From Reichenbachiella versicolor (lineage in GTDB: Bacteria; Bacteroidota; Bacteroidia; Cytophagales; Cyclobacteriaceae), in NCBI RefSeq assembly GCF_003171675.1, contig NZ_QFZQ01000001.1, positions 434,001 to 498,000 on the forward strand: 64,000 bases of DNA, written 5' to 3'. Numbering within the stretch: the stretch's first letter is position 1; every line of letters starts with the position of its first letter. The notes below the pieces were generated by a model. The model was given only the letters and a program-made list of their open reading frames with translations. It searched no databases and was not told the origin of the DNA. A program made the translations under genes and the position numbers. Below are positions 51,890-61,179 of the stretch, piece by piece.

Positions 51890-53452
51890 TTATCTGAAAT
51901 ACCTCTGTATGGTTAAACCAAAATAGAAATTGGTGATATTGTTATTTTCTACAAAATATTTATTTTTTCTGTAGGAGTATTCGAATACAGTACCTATTTG
52001 GTAAGCATTGAAAAATTTGCTGTATGAACTTGATAATGTCCATTCATGGTCATGATTGTTCTCATTATTAATTTGAGTTTCATAAAAGTAATCATCATCA
52101 AACCTAGTTCTTTGGGCAGCTAGTTGTAGATAGCTTGATTTATTGATATAAATCGCTTCGAAATAATCACTGATTGAACCTGGCCCTATCCCCGCGCCGA
52201 TTAGTTGCCCTTTATTGGTATAACCTGACCTGACGATTGCATGAGTATACCATGAATTGTTATATTTATAGACATAACTTTTAGGTTTATCAAGAGAAGT
52301 ATGTTCGTAGGTTAGTTTTAGTACATCCTCCTCTTTTAATTCAAAATACTTGCTGAACCCTATAACATAACCTCTTGAATGTTCAGGTGTTGTGCCATGA
52401 AGTTTTCCTCCAAAATCATTTTTTGCGAATTCAAAATATGTTTCAAAACCTACTTCTTTGAAGAGCCACCTTACACTAAGAGATCCCAATTGATCGAAAT
52501 CATCGTTTATCGCAGGATCCCCATCAGTGTCATCAAAACTACCCAAAAATACCAATAGATCTGTAGCTTTGAAATCAGCCATTTTTTTATAAAATGATCT
52601 GTTGAAGCCTAATGTTAAACTTGGGAGGAAGCTAGGGCTATATCCAATAGAAGTTCCACTCCAATATCTATAATTCCAAGTATTTGCTTGGTCGAAGTAG
52701 TCGGATTTCTCTAATATTCCGTAATAGAATTTAGCTTCAAATAGACCTATTTTAGTATTTATTGGTTTGTTCGTCCCAAGATCTATGTGAGGTATTCCTG
52801 CTGCTTGATTGCTCATCATGATGGGGTTTTGTTGAGCAGGTCCCCAAACAATGTTTTCTGTTGAAAGACCGATCGTAAAGTTTTTTAATGCGAGTCTTAT
52901 TTCTGATTGTCCAAAGTCAAAATCTGAAAATGACTTGTTGCCAAAACGTTGAACATAATCAATCCTATTGCTTTTGAATTGGTAATTAAAAGAATTGTTA
53001 CTGTCATTTTGAGGAGCCAACTGAAATTCAGAGTTTTCAGAGTAGAAAAATATAGGGGCAAATGTAAATTTTAATATTCCATAGTCTCCAGTAAAACCTC
53101 CTTGAATAGAGCCTGTATATCCAGCCCCTTTCCATAGGGCACCGTCATTATAGCCATTCGCTATTTGGGTGTTGTAGTGATTTTCAAGTCTTATTGGAAG
53201 TAATTGAGTTTTGTGGTTATAGTCTGTTTTTATTTTCCAAGGATTCCATTCTGCTGAGTCAGTAGAATTATATTGATGCATAATTGAAGGGAAAATATTG
53301 AGACGATCTTGTTGGTTATGAATATTCTTTATTTCATAAAATCGATAATAGTTTAAAAGCTCACTGTTTGGGTATAGAACCTGTCCGAAGATTTGTTTTG
53401 GGTGCAAAGCAAGTACAAAGAGTATACTAAAATAGAGAGAGTACCTTTTCAT
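51890..53452 (-). CDS. Capsule assembly Wzi-family outer-membrane protein
   Basis: 520 aa with a signal peptide ending KQIFG|Q. The mature protein is an 18-strand-type beta-barrel rich in alternating aromatic residues, with the Wzi-family stretches GALWKGAGYTGSIQGGFTGDYGILKFTFAP and FTIGLSTENIVWGPAQQNPIMMSNQAAGIPH. Wzi binds capsular polysaccharide at the cell surface. Its presence makes the surrounding GT genes more likely a capsule than an LPS locus. 10 bp after the GT4 gene. Confidence 0.88.
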   Translation of the reverse strand: MKRYSLYFSILFVLALHPKQIFGQVLYPNSELLNYYRFYEIKNIHNQQDRLNIFPSIMHQYNSTDSAEWNPWKIKTDYNHKTQLLPIRLENHYNTQIANGYNDGALWKGAGYTGSIQGGFTGDYGILKFTFAPIFFYSENSEFQLAPQNDSNNSFNYQFKSNRIDYVQRFGNKSFSDFDFGQSEIRLALKNFTIGLSTENIVWGPAQQNPIMMSNQAAGIPHIDLGTNKPINTKIGLFEAKFYYGILEKSDYFDQANTWNYRYWSGTSIGYSPSFLPSLTLGFNRSFYKKMADFKATDLLVFLGSFDDTDGDPAINDDFDQLGSLSVRWLFKEVGFETYFEFAKNDFGGKLHGTTPEHSRGYVIGFSKYFELKEEDVLKLTYEHTSLDKPKSYVYKYNNSWYTHAIVRSGYTNKGQLIGAGIGPGSISDYFEAIYINKSSYLQLAAQRTRFDDDYFYETQINNENNHDHEWTLSSSYSKFFNAYQIGTVFEYSYRKNKYFVENNNITNFYFGLTIQRYFR

Positions 53453-53462
53453 GAAAGCAATT

Positions 53463-54710
53463 TTATCGCGAAGCTAGTTGCTTTTCTTGATGATTAGCTA
53501 TTGCATTTTCATAATATTTCCACAGTTGTATATGAAGGTTTTCTATTGTTTGCGGTTGGATTAATTCTAAAGCATTACTGACCATTTTATTCCTTGTATC
53601 GTCATCATTTAAGAGTTCGATGATTTTTTTAGCAAAAATTTTTGATTTCCCAGTCTTTACTAAGTATCCAGTTTTTTTATCCCTAACTAATTCAGCAGGA
53701 CCTCCTGAATCGGCGGCGACTACAGCTAACCCTGAAGCCATTGCTTCTATGACAACATTTCCAAAAGTTTCTGAGGCGGAAGGGAAAAAGAAAAGGTCAC
53801 TAGAAGCATAGATTTTAGACAATTCTTCTCCCGTTTTCTTTCCTGTAAATACGGCATTGGCCATTCTTTTTTGTAAGTACTCTTTTTCAGGGCCATCGCC
53901 TGTAATTATCATTTTAATTTTCTCATTACTTCTTTCAAGATGGCGATATACTTTTACTATCGTTGACATCTCTTTTTCTTTAATAAGCCGACTTACGAAA
54001 AGTACTTTTTTATAATCTTGGGGGATTTTATTAAAGTAATTAGGATCTCTATATGATGGGGCAAATGAGTTTGTTTTAATTGCTCTACCCCAAATTTTTA
54101 TTTTGTTAGCTTTTACCCCTCTTTTAATCAGATCCTTTTTGATGGTTCTAGTCGGTGCTAAGGTTATGTCAGACTTTTTATAGTACCAAAGAAAACCTGT
54201 GTTAAGAAGTGGTCCAAATATGGCATTTCCTATTTTGCCGATATAATATTGAAAATATGCAGGATAATGAGTGTGATATATGTTTAGTACTGGGATATTA
54301 TGTCTTTTTCCATAGTTTATGGCATACCTGCCAAATAACGTAGGTGAAGTGAAATGGAGTAAATCAGGTTTGAAATCATCAAGAACTGAATTTAAAATAC
54401 TCTTTTTAGGTATTCCAAGTCTATAACCTTTCTGAAAAGGTACCTTGATATACGGAAGCAAGATAATTTTGTGAGGGAAGTTAGTAATATCTTTTGGAGG
54501 ATGAGAAGTTATAATTAATACTTCAAATCGATGTCTAGGGATACTATCCAGAATTTTGTTTAATGTAATACTAACACCGTCAAAATTTTCTTCCAAAACA
54601 TCTGCAAATATTGCAATTCTTTTTTTCTCATCGATATTTGAAACTTTTACAGGCGTCCATTGATTGAAATTACTTTTTTTCTTTTCTTCGATCAAATGTA
54701 ATTGCTGCAT
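53463..54710 (-). CDS. GT4 glycosyltransferase
   Basis: 415 aa GT-B enzyme resembling the MgtA/SqdX-like group. RIAIFADVLEENFDGVSITLNKIL at the N-terminus, HFTSPTLFGRYAINYGKRHNIPVLNIYHTHYPAYFQYY, then KVLFVSRLIKEKEMSTIV, ITGDGPEKEYL and the E-x7-E motif SETFGNVVIEAMASGLAVVAADSGGPAEL. It transfers a sugar to lipid or a glycan. First gene of the - strand operon running to 48539. Confidence 0.9.
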   Translation of the reverse strand: MQQLHLIEEKKKSNFNQWTPVKVSNIDEKKRIAIFADVLEENFDGVSITLNKILDSIPRHRFEVLIITSHPPKDITNFPHKIILLPYIKVPFQKGYRLGIPKKSILNSVLDDFKPDLLHFTSPTLFGRYAINYGKRHNIPVLNIYHTHYPAYFQYYIGKIGNAIFGPLLNTGFLWYYKKSDITLAPTRTIKKDLIKRGVKANKIKIWGRAIKTNSFAPSYRDPNYFNKIPQDYKKVLFVSRLIKEKEMSTIVKVYRHLERSNEKIKMIITGDGPEKEYLQKRMANAVFTGKKTGEELSKIYASSDLFFFPSASETFGNVVIEAMASGLAVVAADSGGPAELVRDKKTGYLVKTGKSKIFAKKIIELLNDDDTRNKMVSNALELIQPQTIENLHIQLWKYYENAIANHQEKQLASR

Positions 54711-54850
54711 ATTATAATTTGACTTACATGATTGCTTTCTTCCTATAAGTCTTTTTTAAGAATGTTTACCCCTAAATATTGTGGGTTTTTATTTTTATAA
54801 CTTTTACTTAATTAACAATTATGTTTGCCGCCTAAAATATTGAAAATACT

Positions 54851-55720
54851 ATGAGTAGATTTTTCTCAGAGATATTAAGGTTATTTAGGTTGAGGACTAC
54901 CTCGTCTGAGTATTGGGTAAAAAGGTTAAAAGGTAAAAAGACATCTGGTGCTGTTATTTCCATGTCAGTGTTGCCATCAAGGTTTGAAGGGTTGACTCCA
55001 ACTCTGAATTCTCTTACAGATCAAACTGTACTTCCTGAAAAGATTATTTTGAACCTTCCAAAGTATTTCAAAAGGGACAAAACAAATTACGAAATTCCAG
55101 ATTGTATTAATACTCATCCTTTAGTGCATATTAATTGGATAGAGAGTGATTTAGGTCCTGCTACTAAGCTTTTACCTACTCTGGATTTGTTTGAAGACCA
55201 GATTGATAAATTAATCATTGTATTGGATGATGATCAAATCTATCCGAAGGAGTTAGTTGAGAATTATTTAGAGTGGTCAAAAAAACTACCTGATGCAGCA
55301 ATGACGATTTCTGGATGGGTAGCTCCTGATTCATTTGACCATGCAGATAAGGTGCAGCTTTATGGAGGAATAGTGCGATTTTACAGAAAAGATAATTCTA
55401 TAAAAAAACCGATACGAGTAGATTGTTTACAAGGTGCTGCAAGTTTTGCAGTGAAGCCAAAGCTTTTTGATAAAAGAGTTTTTGATTTTAATAATGCACC
55501 TCGAGAGGCATTTTACGTAGATGATATTTGGTTAAGTGGTAATTTGTCCCGTGCCAATTCTCCTGTTTATGTGGTGCCTGGCCCGTTCCGATTTGGGAGA
55601 TTTGTTTCATTGAGACAAACAGGTGGTTTGGGATTATCTAATACTGTCAATTCAGATAATACAAATAATAATAAACTCTACAAGTATTTCGAAAAAGAGT
55701 GGTGGTCTATGAATAATTAA
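54851..55720 (+). CDS. Putative GT-A glycosyltransferase
   Basis: 289 aa. GAVISMSVLPSRFEGLTPTLNSLTDQTVLPEKIILNLP is a GT2-like opening, the metal site is VLDDDQIYPKELVENYLEW, and DCLQGAASFAVKPKLFD with VDDIWLSGNLSRAN resembles the acceptor half of small GT-A enzymes. Family assignment is moderate. TATGTTTG (54820-54827), a -7-like box, lies 23 bp upstream; divergent from the GT4 gene. Confidence 0.75.
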   Translation: MSRFFSEILRLFRLRTTSSEYWVKRLKGKKTSGAVISMSVLPSRFEGLTPTLNSLTDQTVLPEKIILNLPKYFKRDKTNYEIPDCINTHPLVHINWIESDLGPATKLLPTLDLFEDQIDKLIIVLDDDQIYPKELVENYLEWSKKLPDAAMTISGWVAPDSFDHADKVQLYGGIVRFYRKDNSIKKPIRVDCLQGAASFAVKPKLFDKRVFDFNNAPREAFYVDDIWLSGNLSRANSPVYVVPGPFRFGRFVSLRQTGGLGLSNTVNSDNTNNNKLYKYFEKEWWSMNN

Positions 55721-55804
55721 TTTTTATATAGATGTTTCATATCTAAATATTGTTAAAAACATTGAATTAAAAATGGTGGAGTCATCCATCAGGGTAGTAA
55801 TCAC

Positions 55805-56836
55805 ATGAAGAAGAAAGTTTTAGTAACAGGAGCAGCTGGTTTTATTGGTTTTCATACTATCAAATCACTGGTTTCAGAAGAGGTCTATGAGGTGATAGGG
55901 TTGGATAATATAAACGATTATTATCCGATGACTTTAAAATTTGAGAGGTTAAAGGCATTAGGGATTCATCCTGATTTTATTAGATATAGTAAGGAGTCGA
56001 TTAGTGAAACATTTAAAGACTTCAAGTTTATAAGGATGGATGTAACTGATGAAAAAGCACTTTTTAGTTTATTTCAAAAAGAGTCTTTTGATTACGTAAT
56101 TCATTTAGCAGCTCAAGCAGGTGTTAGATATTCAATAGATAATCCTAATGCATATATTCAATCTAATGTAGTAGGCTTTAACAATATACTAGAGGCTTGT
56201 AGAGAGTATCCTGTTGATCATTTGGTATATGCTAGTAGTTCAAGTGTTTATGGACTCAATACTGAGCAACCTTTTTCTGTTAAACATAAGGTGGATAAAC
56301 CTGCTAGTCTTTATGCAGCTACAAAAAAAAGTAATGAACTGATGGCTCATACTTATAGTCATTTGTTTAATATTCCTACTACTGGTCTTAGATTTTTTAC
56401 TGTTTATGGGCCTTGGGGACGTCCTGATATGGCTCCTATGTTATTTGCGAATGCAATCTCCAAAGGAGAACCAATTAAAGTCTTTAATAATGGACAAATG
56501 GAAAGAGACTTTACATATGTCGGAGACATTGTTGAAGGGGTATGCAAGGTTATGACCACTGTACCTTCTGAAAACGAAAACGGGAATCAATACAAGATTT
56601 ATAACATAGGAAATAGCAAACCTGTTCAACTAATGGATTTTATAGAAACATTAGGTAATGAGCTGGGTATGGAAGTGAAAAAAAACTTTATGCCTATGCA
56701 AGATGGAGATGTAGTCAGTACATATGCTGATACTTCTGAGTTGAGTCGAGAAATTGGATATCAACCTAAGGTGACAATTCAGGAAGGTGTAAAAGAATTC
56801 GTTACTTGGTTTAAAGAAATATATAGTAAGTCATAA
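55805..56836 (+). CDS. NAD-dependent epimerase, UDP-glucuronate 4-epimerase-like
   Basis: 343 aa SDR. VTGAAGFIGFHTIKSLV is the NAD site; HLAAQAGVRYSIDNPNAYIQSNVVGFNNILEAC, ASSSSVYGLNTEQPFS, the catalytic Y-A-A-T-K and TVYGPWGRPDMAPMLFANAISKGEPIKVFNNGQMERDFTYVGDIVEGV match UDP-GlcA C4-epimerases closely. It would supply UDP-galacturonate for the locus, implying an acidic surface glycan. Only 2 bp separate it from the following GT4. Confidence 0.88.
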   Translation: MKKKVLVTGAAGFIGFHTIKSLVSEEVYEVIGLDNINDYYPMTLKFERLKALGIHPDFIRYSKESISETFKDFKFIRMDVTDEKALFSLFQKESFDYVIHLAAQAGVRYSIDNPNAYIQSNVVGFNNILEACREYPVDHLVYASSSSVYGLNTEQPFSVKHKVDKPASLYAATKKSNELMAHTYSHLFNIPTTGLRFFTVYGPWGRPDMAPMLFANAISKGEPIKVFNNGQMERDFTYVGDIVEGVCKVMTTVPSENENGNQYKIYNIGNSKPVQLMDFIETLGNELGMEVKKNFMPMQDGDVVSTYADTSELSREIGYQPKVTIQEGVKEFVTWFKEIYSKS

Positions 56837-56838
56837 AG

Positions 56839-58011
56839 ATGTTTACACTTGTTGATTGCAATAATTTTTGGAGTCCATCTGGAGGAGGGGTAAGAAGGTA
56901 TCATCTCGAAAAGATGGAGTATTTCAAAAATAGAAAAGATGTTAAGTATGTCTTCATTATGCATGATAGCAAGACTTACACTGAGCAAATCGGAGAGACT
57001 TCTTTTATAGAGCATCTAGGAGTATCAAAAGTAATGGGTAATTGGGAGTATAGATATTTACTTAATTCCAAGTCCATAGAGCCCTTGATCGTAAAACATG
57101 ATCCAGATTCTATTGAGGTAGGGTCTCCTTATTTTATGCCAAGAATAGTAAACTCCATCGTTTCTAAAAATAAGCTTAAGGCGCGGGTTTTTGGTTTTTG
57201 GCACGCTGATTTTCCAGTAACTTATGTTAAGAGGTTTTTGTCAGGAATGCCATTTAATTTAGCCCAGTACGGAGAGAATTGGGCTTGGTCTATGGGTAGG
57301 AAGCGATACAACAGAATGGATGGGGTGTTGGCCTCTAGTCAAGTCATTATTGATAGAATGAGATTGAATGGAATTGAAGATATACATTTCGTTCCATTGG
57401 GAGTTAATGAAGTTTTGTTCCATCCGAATAAAAAAGATAACCAACTTAGAGAAAGACTTAAAGCAGGAAATGAAGATAGGTTGATTCTGTTTTTTCCACA
57501 TAGGTTTAGTAAGGAGAAAGGATTGGATATTCTATTGGGTGCATATGAAAAATTGGTTAATACGATGTCTATAGAGCCCGCATTATTGATAGGAGGAACT
57601 GGGCCTTATCAAAATCTAGTAGAAGAAGCTGCCGATAAATATGAACACGTTCATTTTAAGGGATTTATTGATAGTAAAGAAGATATGGCTACTTATTATG
57701 CAAGTGCAGATTTAGGTTTTGCACTAAGCGCTTGGGAGACTTTTGGCTTGTCATTAGTAGAATCATTGAGTGCAGGATTGCCGCTAATAGCAGCTGGTGA
57801 TGGTGCTGCGATGGAACATATTGAAAAATCAGGAGCGGGTTATATTTTGCCAAAAGTCGACGAAGATAGTTTAGTGTCTGCAGTTTTAAAATTCAATGAA
57901 TCAGCCCAAAAATCGAGCCTAAAAGAAAAAGCCCGAAATTATGCTCAGGAACTGAGTTGGAAGAGTTGCTTTGATAAGCAGTTAGATATATATATGTCTA
58001 GTTCGCTTTAA
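56839..58011 (+). CDS. GT4 glycosyltransferase
   Basis: 390 aa GT-B enzyme. The N-half begins VDCNNFWSPSGGGVRRYHLEKMEYF (acceptor site), a donor half carries ILFFPHRFSKEKGLDILLGAYEKL, IGGTGPY and the E-x7-E motif WETFGLSLVESLSAGLPLIAAGDGAAMEHI. It ends in a 14-bp overlap with the convergent rhomboid-like gene. Last gene of the + strand glycan unit. Confidence 0.9.
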   Translation: MFTLVDCNNFWSPSGGGVRRYHLEKMEYFKNRKDVKYVFIMHDSKTYTEQIGETSFIEHLGVSKVMGNWEYRYLLNSKSIEPLIVKHDPDSIEVGSPYFMPRIVNSIVSKNKLKARVFGFWHADFPVTYVKRFLSGMPFNLAQYGENWAWSMGRKRYNRMDGVLASSQVIIDRMRLNGIEDIHFVPLGVNEVLFHPNKKDNQLRERLKAGNEDRLILFFPHRFSKEKGLDILLGAYEKLVNTMSIEPALLIGGTGPYQNLVEEAADKYEHVHFKGFIDSKEDMATYYASADLGFALSAWETFGLSLVESLSAGLPLIAAGDGAAMEHIEKSGAGYILPKVDEDSLVSAVLKFNESAQKSSLKEKARNYAQELSWKSCFDKQLDIYMSSSL

Positions 58012-58792
58012 TTGCCTTCAATTTTGCATTTTCTTTTCTGTCGGCTATTATTTCCCATCCCCAAATAGTTAGCCACCCAAAAACGCCAGACATAATATGG
58101 ATAAATGATATATAGATATTGTTGCCAAGAATGAAGTGGTTGAAAACTTCAAATGCAAATATCATTGAGAATAAAAACCATTTTCTAGTACTGTAGTATC
58201 CAAGCGCAGCGATTAGTGCGAACACTCCGACAGATCCTCCCATCCATGCTCTAGAGAAGCCTTTTAAAACGACTTCATTGTTCGGGAAGGTTTCAATGAG
58301 ATAAGTAAATAAAGACCCCATGAAAAGTGCAATACAGACATAGGATAGAAAATATACAACTAATGTTTTCTTTGTACCATGTTGGGCTTCAAATGATTGG
58401 ACAGGAAAAAGAAAGCCGAAAAGGATGACAAATAATATGTGTACAAAGTCATTGTGGAACCAGATGGTGGTCATACTAGTTGCCATGAAATGCCAAAAAT
58501 CTTCTTTGAATTGAGCCATCCACATCATCCAGTTACATTGAAATACAATGTTCCAATCGCCTTCCCAGCAATGTCTTCTTGGTGCGAATCCAAATATTAG
58601 ATTGACGACCAGAATAGCTAATACATAGAATATGCTAAATTTTCTTGAGTATATCCATGACAGGAAAGACTTATATTGTCCTCCTGAAGGAGTAGACCAT
58701 GGCCACATATATGGTACCAAGCGTTTTACAAATTTGTTTTGTTCTGGTGTATTATTAGATGTCAAAATCTTACTTTTTAGAAATCTCGGCAA
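57998..58792 (-). CDS. Rhomboid-like membrane protein with altered active-site motif
   Basis: 264 aa, six predicted TM helices. The rhomboid layout is recognisable: WFHNDFVHILFVILFGFLFPVQSFEAQHG corresponds to the H-x4-H-x3-N loop-1/TM2 region, and S187 in G-G-S-V-G-V-F aligns with the catalytic GASGAVF, with Val for the second Gly; H232 in YISFIHIMSGVFGW is in the place of the catalytic His. So Ser and His remain but the GxSG motif is changed. It could be a divergent protease or a pseudoprotease. Monocistronic, convergent with the glycan operon. Confidence 0.6.
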   Translation of the reverse strand: MPRFLKSKILTSNNTPEQNKFVKRLVPYMWPWSTPSGGQYKSFLSWIYSRKFSIFYVLAILVVNLIFGFAPRRHCWEGDWNIVFQCNWMMWMAQFKEDFWHFMATSMTTIWFHNDFVHILFVILFGFLFPVQSFEAQHGTKKTLVVYFLSYVCIALFMGSLFTYLIETFPNNEVVLKGFSRAWMGGSVGVFALIAALGYYSTRKWFLFSMIFAFEVFNHFILGNNIYISFIHIMSGVFGWLTIWGWEIIADRKENAKLKAIKAN

Positions 58793-58936
58793 AGGAATGT
58801 CAAATGTTCTATATCCAAACGCTCTTGGTATTAATTTTATGATAACTATCCTGAAATTGATTGCGAATAAAAGCTATTCCCAAGGAAAAAGTAATGATCG
58901 ACATCAGAGTTTGATGAATTGATCTAGTTTTATGCC

Positions 58937-60862
58937 ATGTCTGTATTTAAATCTGTATTATCTCTATTATTAATTAGTATAGGTATTCAATCCTATTCTC
59001 AAAAATTAAAGTTTAGTAATCTCATTGGTGATCATATGATTTTACAAAGAGATCGTGAAATCATAATGAAAGGAAGCTGTGAACCATATGCTCAAGTGCA
59101 AGTAGTGTTAGCTCGAGGCTTGAATCGAACACGAGCTGACAAACATGGTAAATGGAGAGTTGTAATACCTCCATTACCCGCTGGAGGTCCTCATGAAATG
59201 AAGATTGTTGCAGGTGAAGAGACCGAGACATTTGAAGATATTTACATGGGAGATGTGTGGTATGCAATCGGAGAGTCTAATATGGATTTTAAGATGAAAC
59301 AAGGTGTTTTGGATGGGGCTCAAGAAATTAATCAAGCTAATTATGAATTGGTTAGACAATATGATGTGCCAAATAAATATGCAAATACGCCAGAGTTAGA
59401 AATAAAAGAGGGAGAGTGGAAAGTATGTTCGTCGCAGACTGCTGGTGAATTTTCGGCGGTTAGCTACTTTTTTGCTAAGAAGGTTTTTGATGAAGTTACT
59501 GTACCAATAGGTATTGTTTTAGCATCGAAAGAAGGAAGTTCAATCGAAGCATGGATGAGCAAGGAGTCTTTGTCTAGGTTACCTCATAATAAAGGACCAA
59601 AAATTCCGGAAGTTGAGTCTGGTAAGTATTCTTTGGAGGGTTTTGGTCAACTTAACGAACACAAGGTTAAAGTAATATCAAAAGCTTCTACGGATTCATA
59701 TAATGGATTATCAGTTGGAGTTACAAAACCCAGTTTCAATGATAATAATTGGGGGCAGCTGGATATTGAAAACTGGAAGGCCAGAACGCATCAAGTCTAT
59801 TGGTTTAGAAAAGTAGTGAATATCACTAGCCGTCTTGACGGTGAGGTGATTTTTGATCTTGGAATGCCTGGAGCCAAAATTGATGTCTATATTAATAATC
59901 GTCACATTGGTGTAGCTAAAAATAAACCATTCATCAAGACTGTTTCTGCCAAATTTCTAACTAAGGGTAAGAATATCATTGTTTTAAGGGTTAGTAATCC
60001 TTTAGTTAAACCTTTTTTATCACATAGTGATGCTAAACCATCTATTAAGAGTAAGTCAGGACAAATAATTGTTGATTTAAGTAAAAGATGGAAATATTCG
60101 AATGATATTGAGAAGTCTCTAGACAAGGTTTTTGAGATACAAACGGTGCCTTCTTCTCTATTTAATGGAATGATTAATCCATTACTGGATAAACAATTTA
60201 AAGGAGTTATTTATTATCAAGGTGAGAAAAATGGAAAGGAAGGAGGTCAGTATGAGGAATTGTTGACTTCATTGATAACAGATTGGCGTATAAAGTCAAA
60301 ACAAGGGTACTTCCCATTTTACTATGTTCAATTGGCGAATTGGGGGCAGCCAAAAGTAGAGCCGGAAATGAAAAATTCATGGGCCTATCTTAGGGAAGCT
60401 CAGGAGAAAGCACTCAAACTGCCTATGACGGGAATGGTAGTAACGATTGATGTAGGAGAGTCATATAACATGCACCCAAAAGATAAGAAAAGTGTAGGGG
60501 AAAGGTTAGCAGCCATAGCTTTAAAAAAGTCGTATCAACAGGATACCAGATGTGAAGGACCTAAACTTAAAGATATTGAGTACAATAGTCCAGAAGCAGT
60601 AGTAAGTTTTGAAAATAGTGAAGGACTAAAAACTTTAGATAACAAAAAACCTCTTGGCTTTGAAATAGCCGGCAGTGATGGGAAATATTATTCTGCAAAA
60701 GCCCGTATTGAAAGAGGAAGAATCATTCTTTTATCAAGCAATGTGTCTAAACCAAAATACGTAAGATATGCTTGGGGGGGAAATCCACAAGTTAATCTTT
60801 ACAATGCTGCGGGGCTTCCTGCATTACCTTTTAGGACAGATCATTTTTTGCCACAAGAGTAG
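58937..60862 (+). CDS. Sialate O-acetylesterase-like SGNH protein
   Basis: 641 aa with a signal peptide (LLLISIGIQSYS|Q). The family N-domain (FSNLIGDHMILQRDREIIMKGSCEPYAQVQV ... GDVWYAIGESNMDFKM) has the nucleophile motif as G-E-S-N rather than GQSN. A jelly-roll insertion follows (~residues 220-380, VYWFRKVVNI...), then the second half with VIYYQGEKNG, FPFYYVQLANWG and NMHPKDKKSVGERLAAIAL, where the His is kept but the Asp two residues before it is Asn. It should deacetylate a carbohydrate in the periplasm, if the substituted sites still work. Confidence 0.8.
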   Translation: MSVFKSVLSLLLISIGIQSYSQKLKFSNLIGDHMILQRDREIIMKGSCEPYAQVQVVLARGLNRTRADKHGKWRVVIPPLPAGGPHEMKIVAGEETETFEDIYMGDVWYAIGESNMDFKMKQGVLDGAQEINQANYELVRQYDVPNKYANTPELEIKEGEWKVCSSQTAGEFSAVSYFFAKKVFDEVTVPIGIVLASKEGSSIEAWMSKESLSRLPHNKGPKIPEVESGKYSLEGFGQLNEHKVKVISKASTDSYNGLSVGVTKPSFNDNNWGQLDIENWKARTHQVYWFRKVVNITSRLDGEVIFDLGMPGAKIDVYINNRHIGVAKNKPFIKTVSAKFLTKGKNIIVLRVSNPLVKPFLSHSDAKPSIKSKSGQIIVDLSKRWKYSNDIEKSLDKVFEIQTVPSSLFNGMINPLLDKQFKGVIYYQGEKNGKEGGQYEELLTSLITDWRIKSKQGYFPFYYVQLANWGQPKVEPEMKNSWAYLREAQEKALKLPMTGMVVTIDVGESYNMHPKDKKSVGERLAAIALKKSYQQDTRCEGPKLKDIEYNSPEAVVSFENSEGLKTLDNKKPLGFEIAGSDGKYYSAKARIERGRIILLSSNVSKPKYVRYAWGGNPQVNLYNAAGLPALPFRTDHFLPQE

Positions 60863-61179
60863 TTTTATGAAATAATATTTCGTTTTTGAACGATATGTGG
60901 AAAAGTTTTAAAGTGTTTTAAAGTGTTCTTAACCTTGATTAGATAGTTTAGCAGAGGATTTATTATTCTATTACCTCTTAAACAATTGTAGATACTATGC
61001 CCGTGCAGGGAACATAGGATCATTAGAGTCTTTGAATAGAGACTATCACTAACAGAAACCAATTGCTTTTAAAGTACAGTTACATGATGAGTAGTCATGT
61101 GAAGGAATAACTAAATCGGTTATTATGATTGGAGCGGTTTGCGTTTTTGTATTAACTATAAATGGCAGCCGCTCTTTTT
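60863..61179. other. Non-coding gap with possible terminator
   Basis: About 315 bp. A small direct repeat TTTTAAAGTG occurs twice (60906-60925), an ACATGA/TCATGT inverted repeat lies near 61082-61100, and GAGCGG/CCGCTC arms followed by seven T near 61133-61179 could terminate + strand transcription. No gene recognised. Confidence 0.45.
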
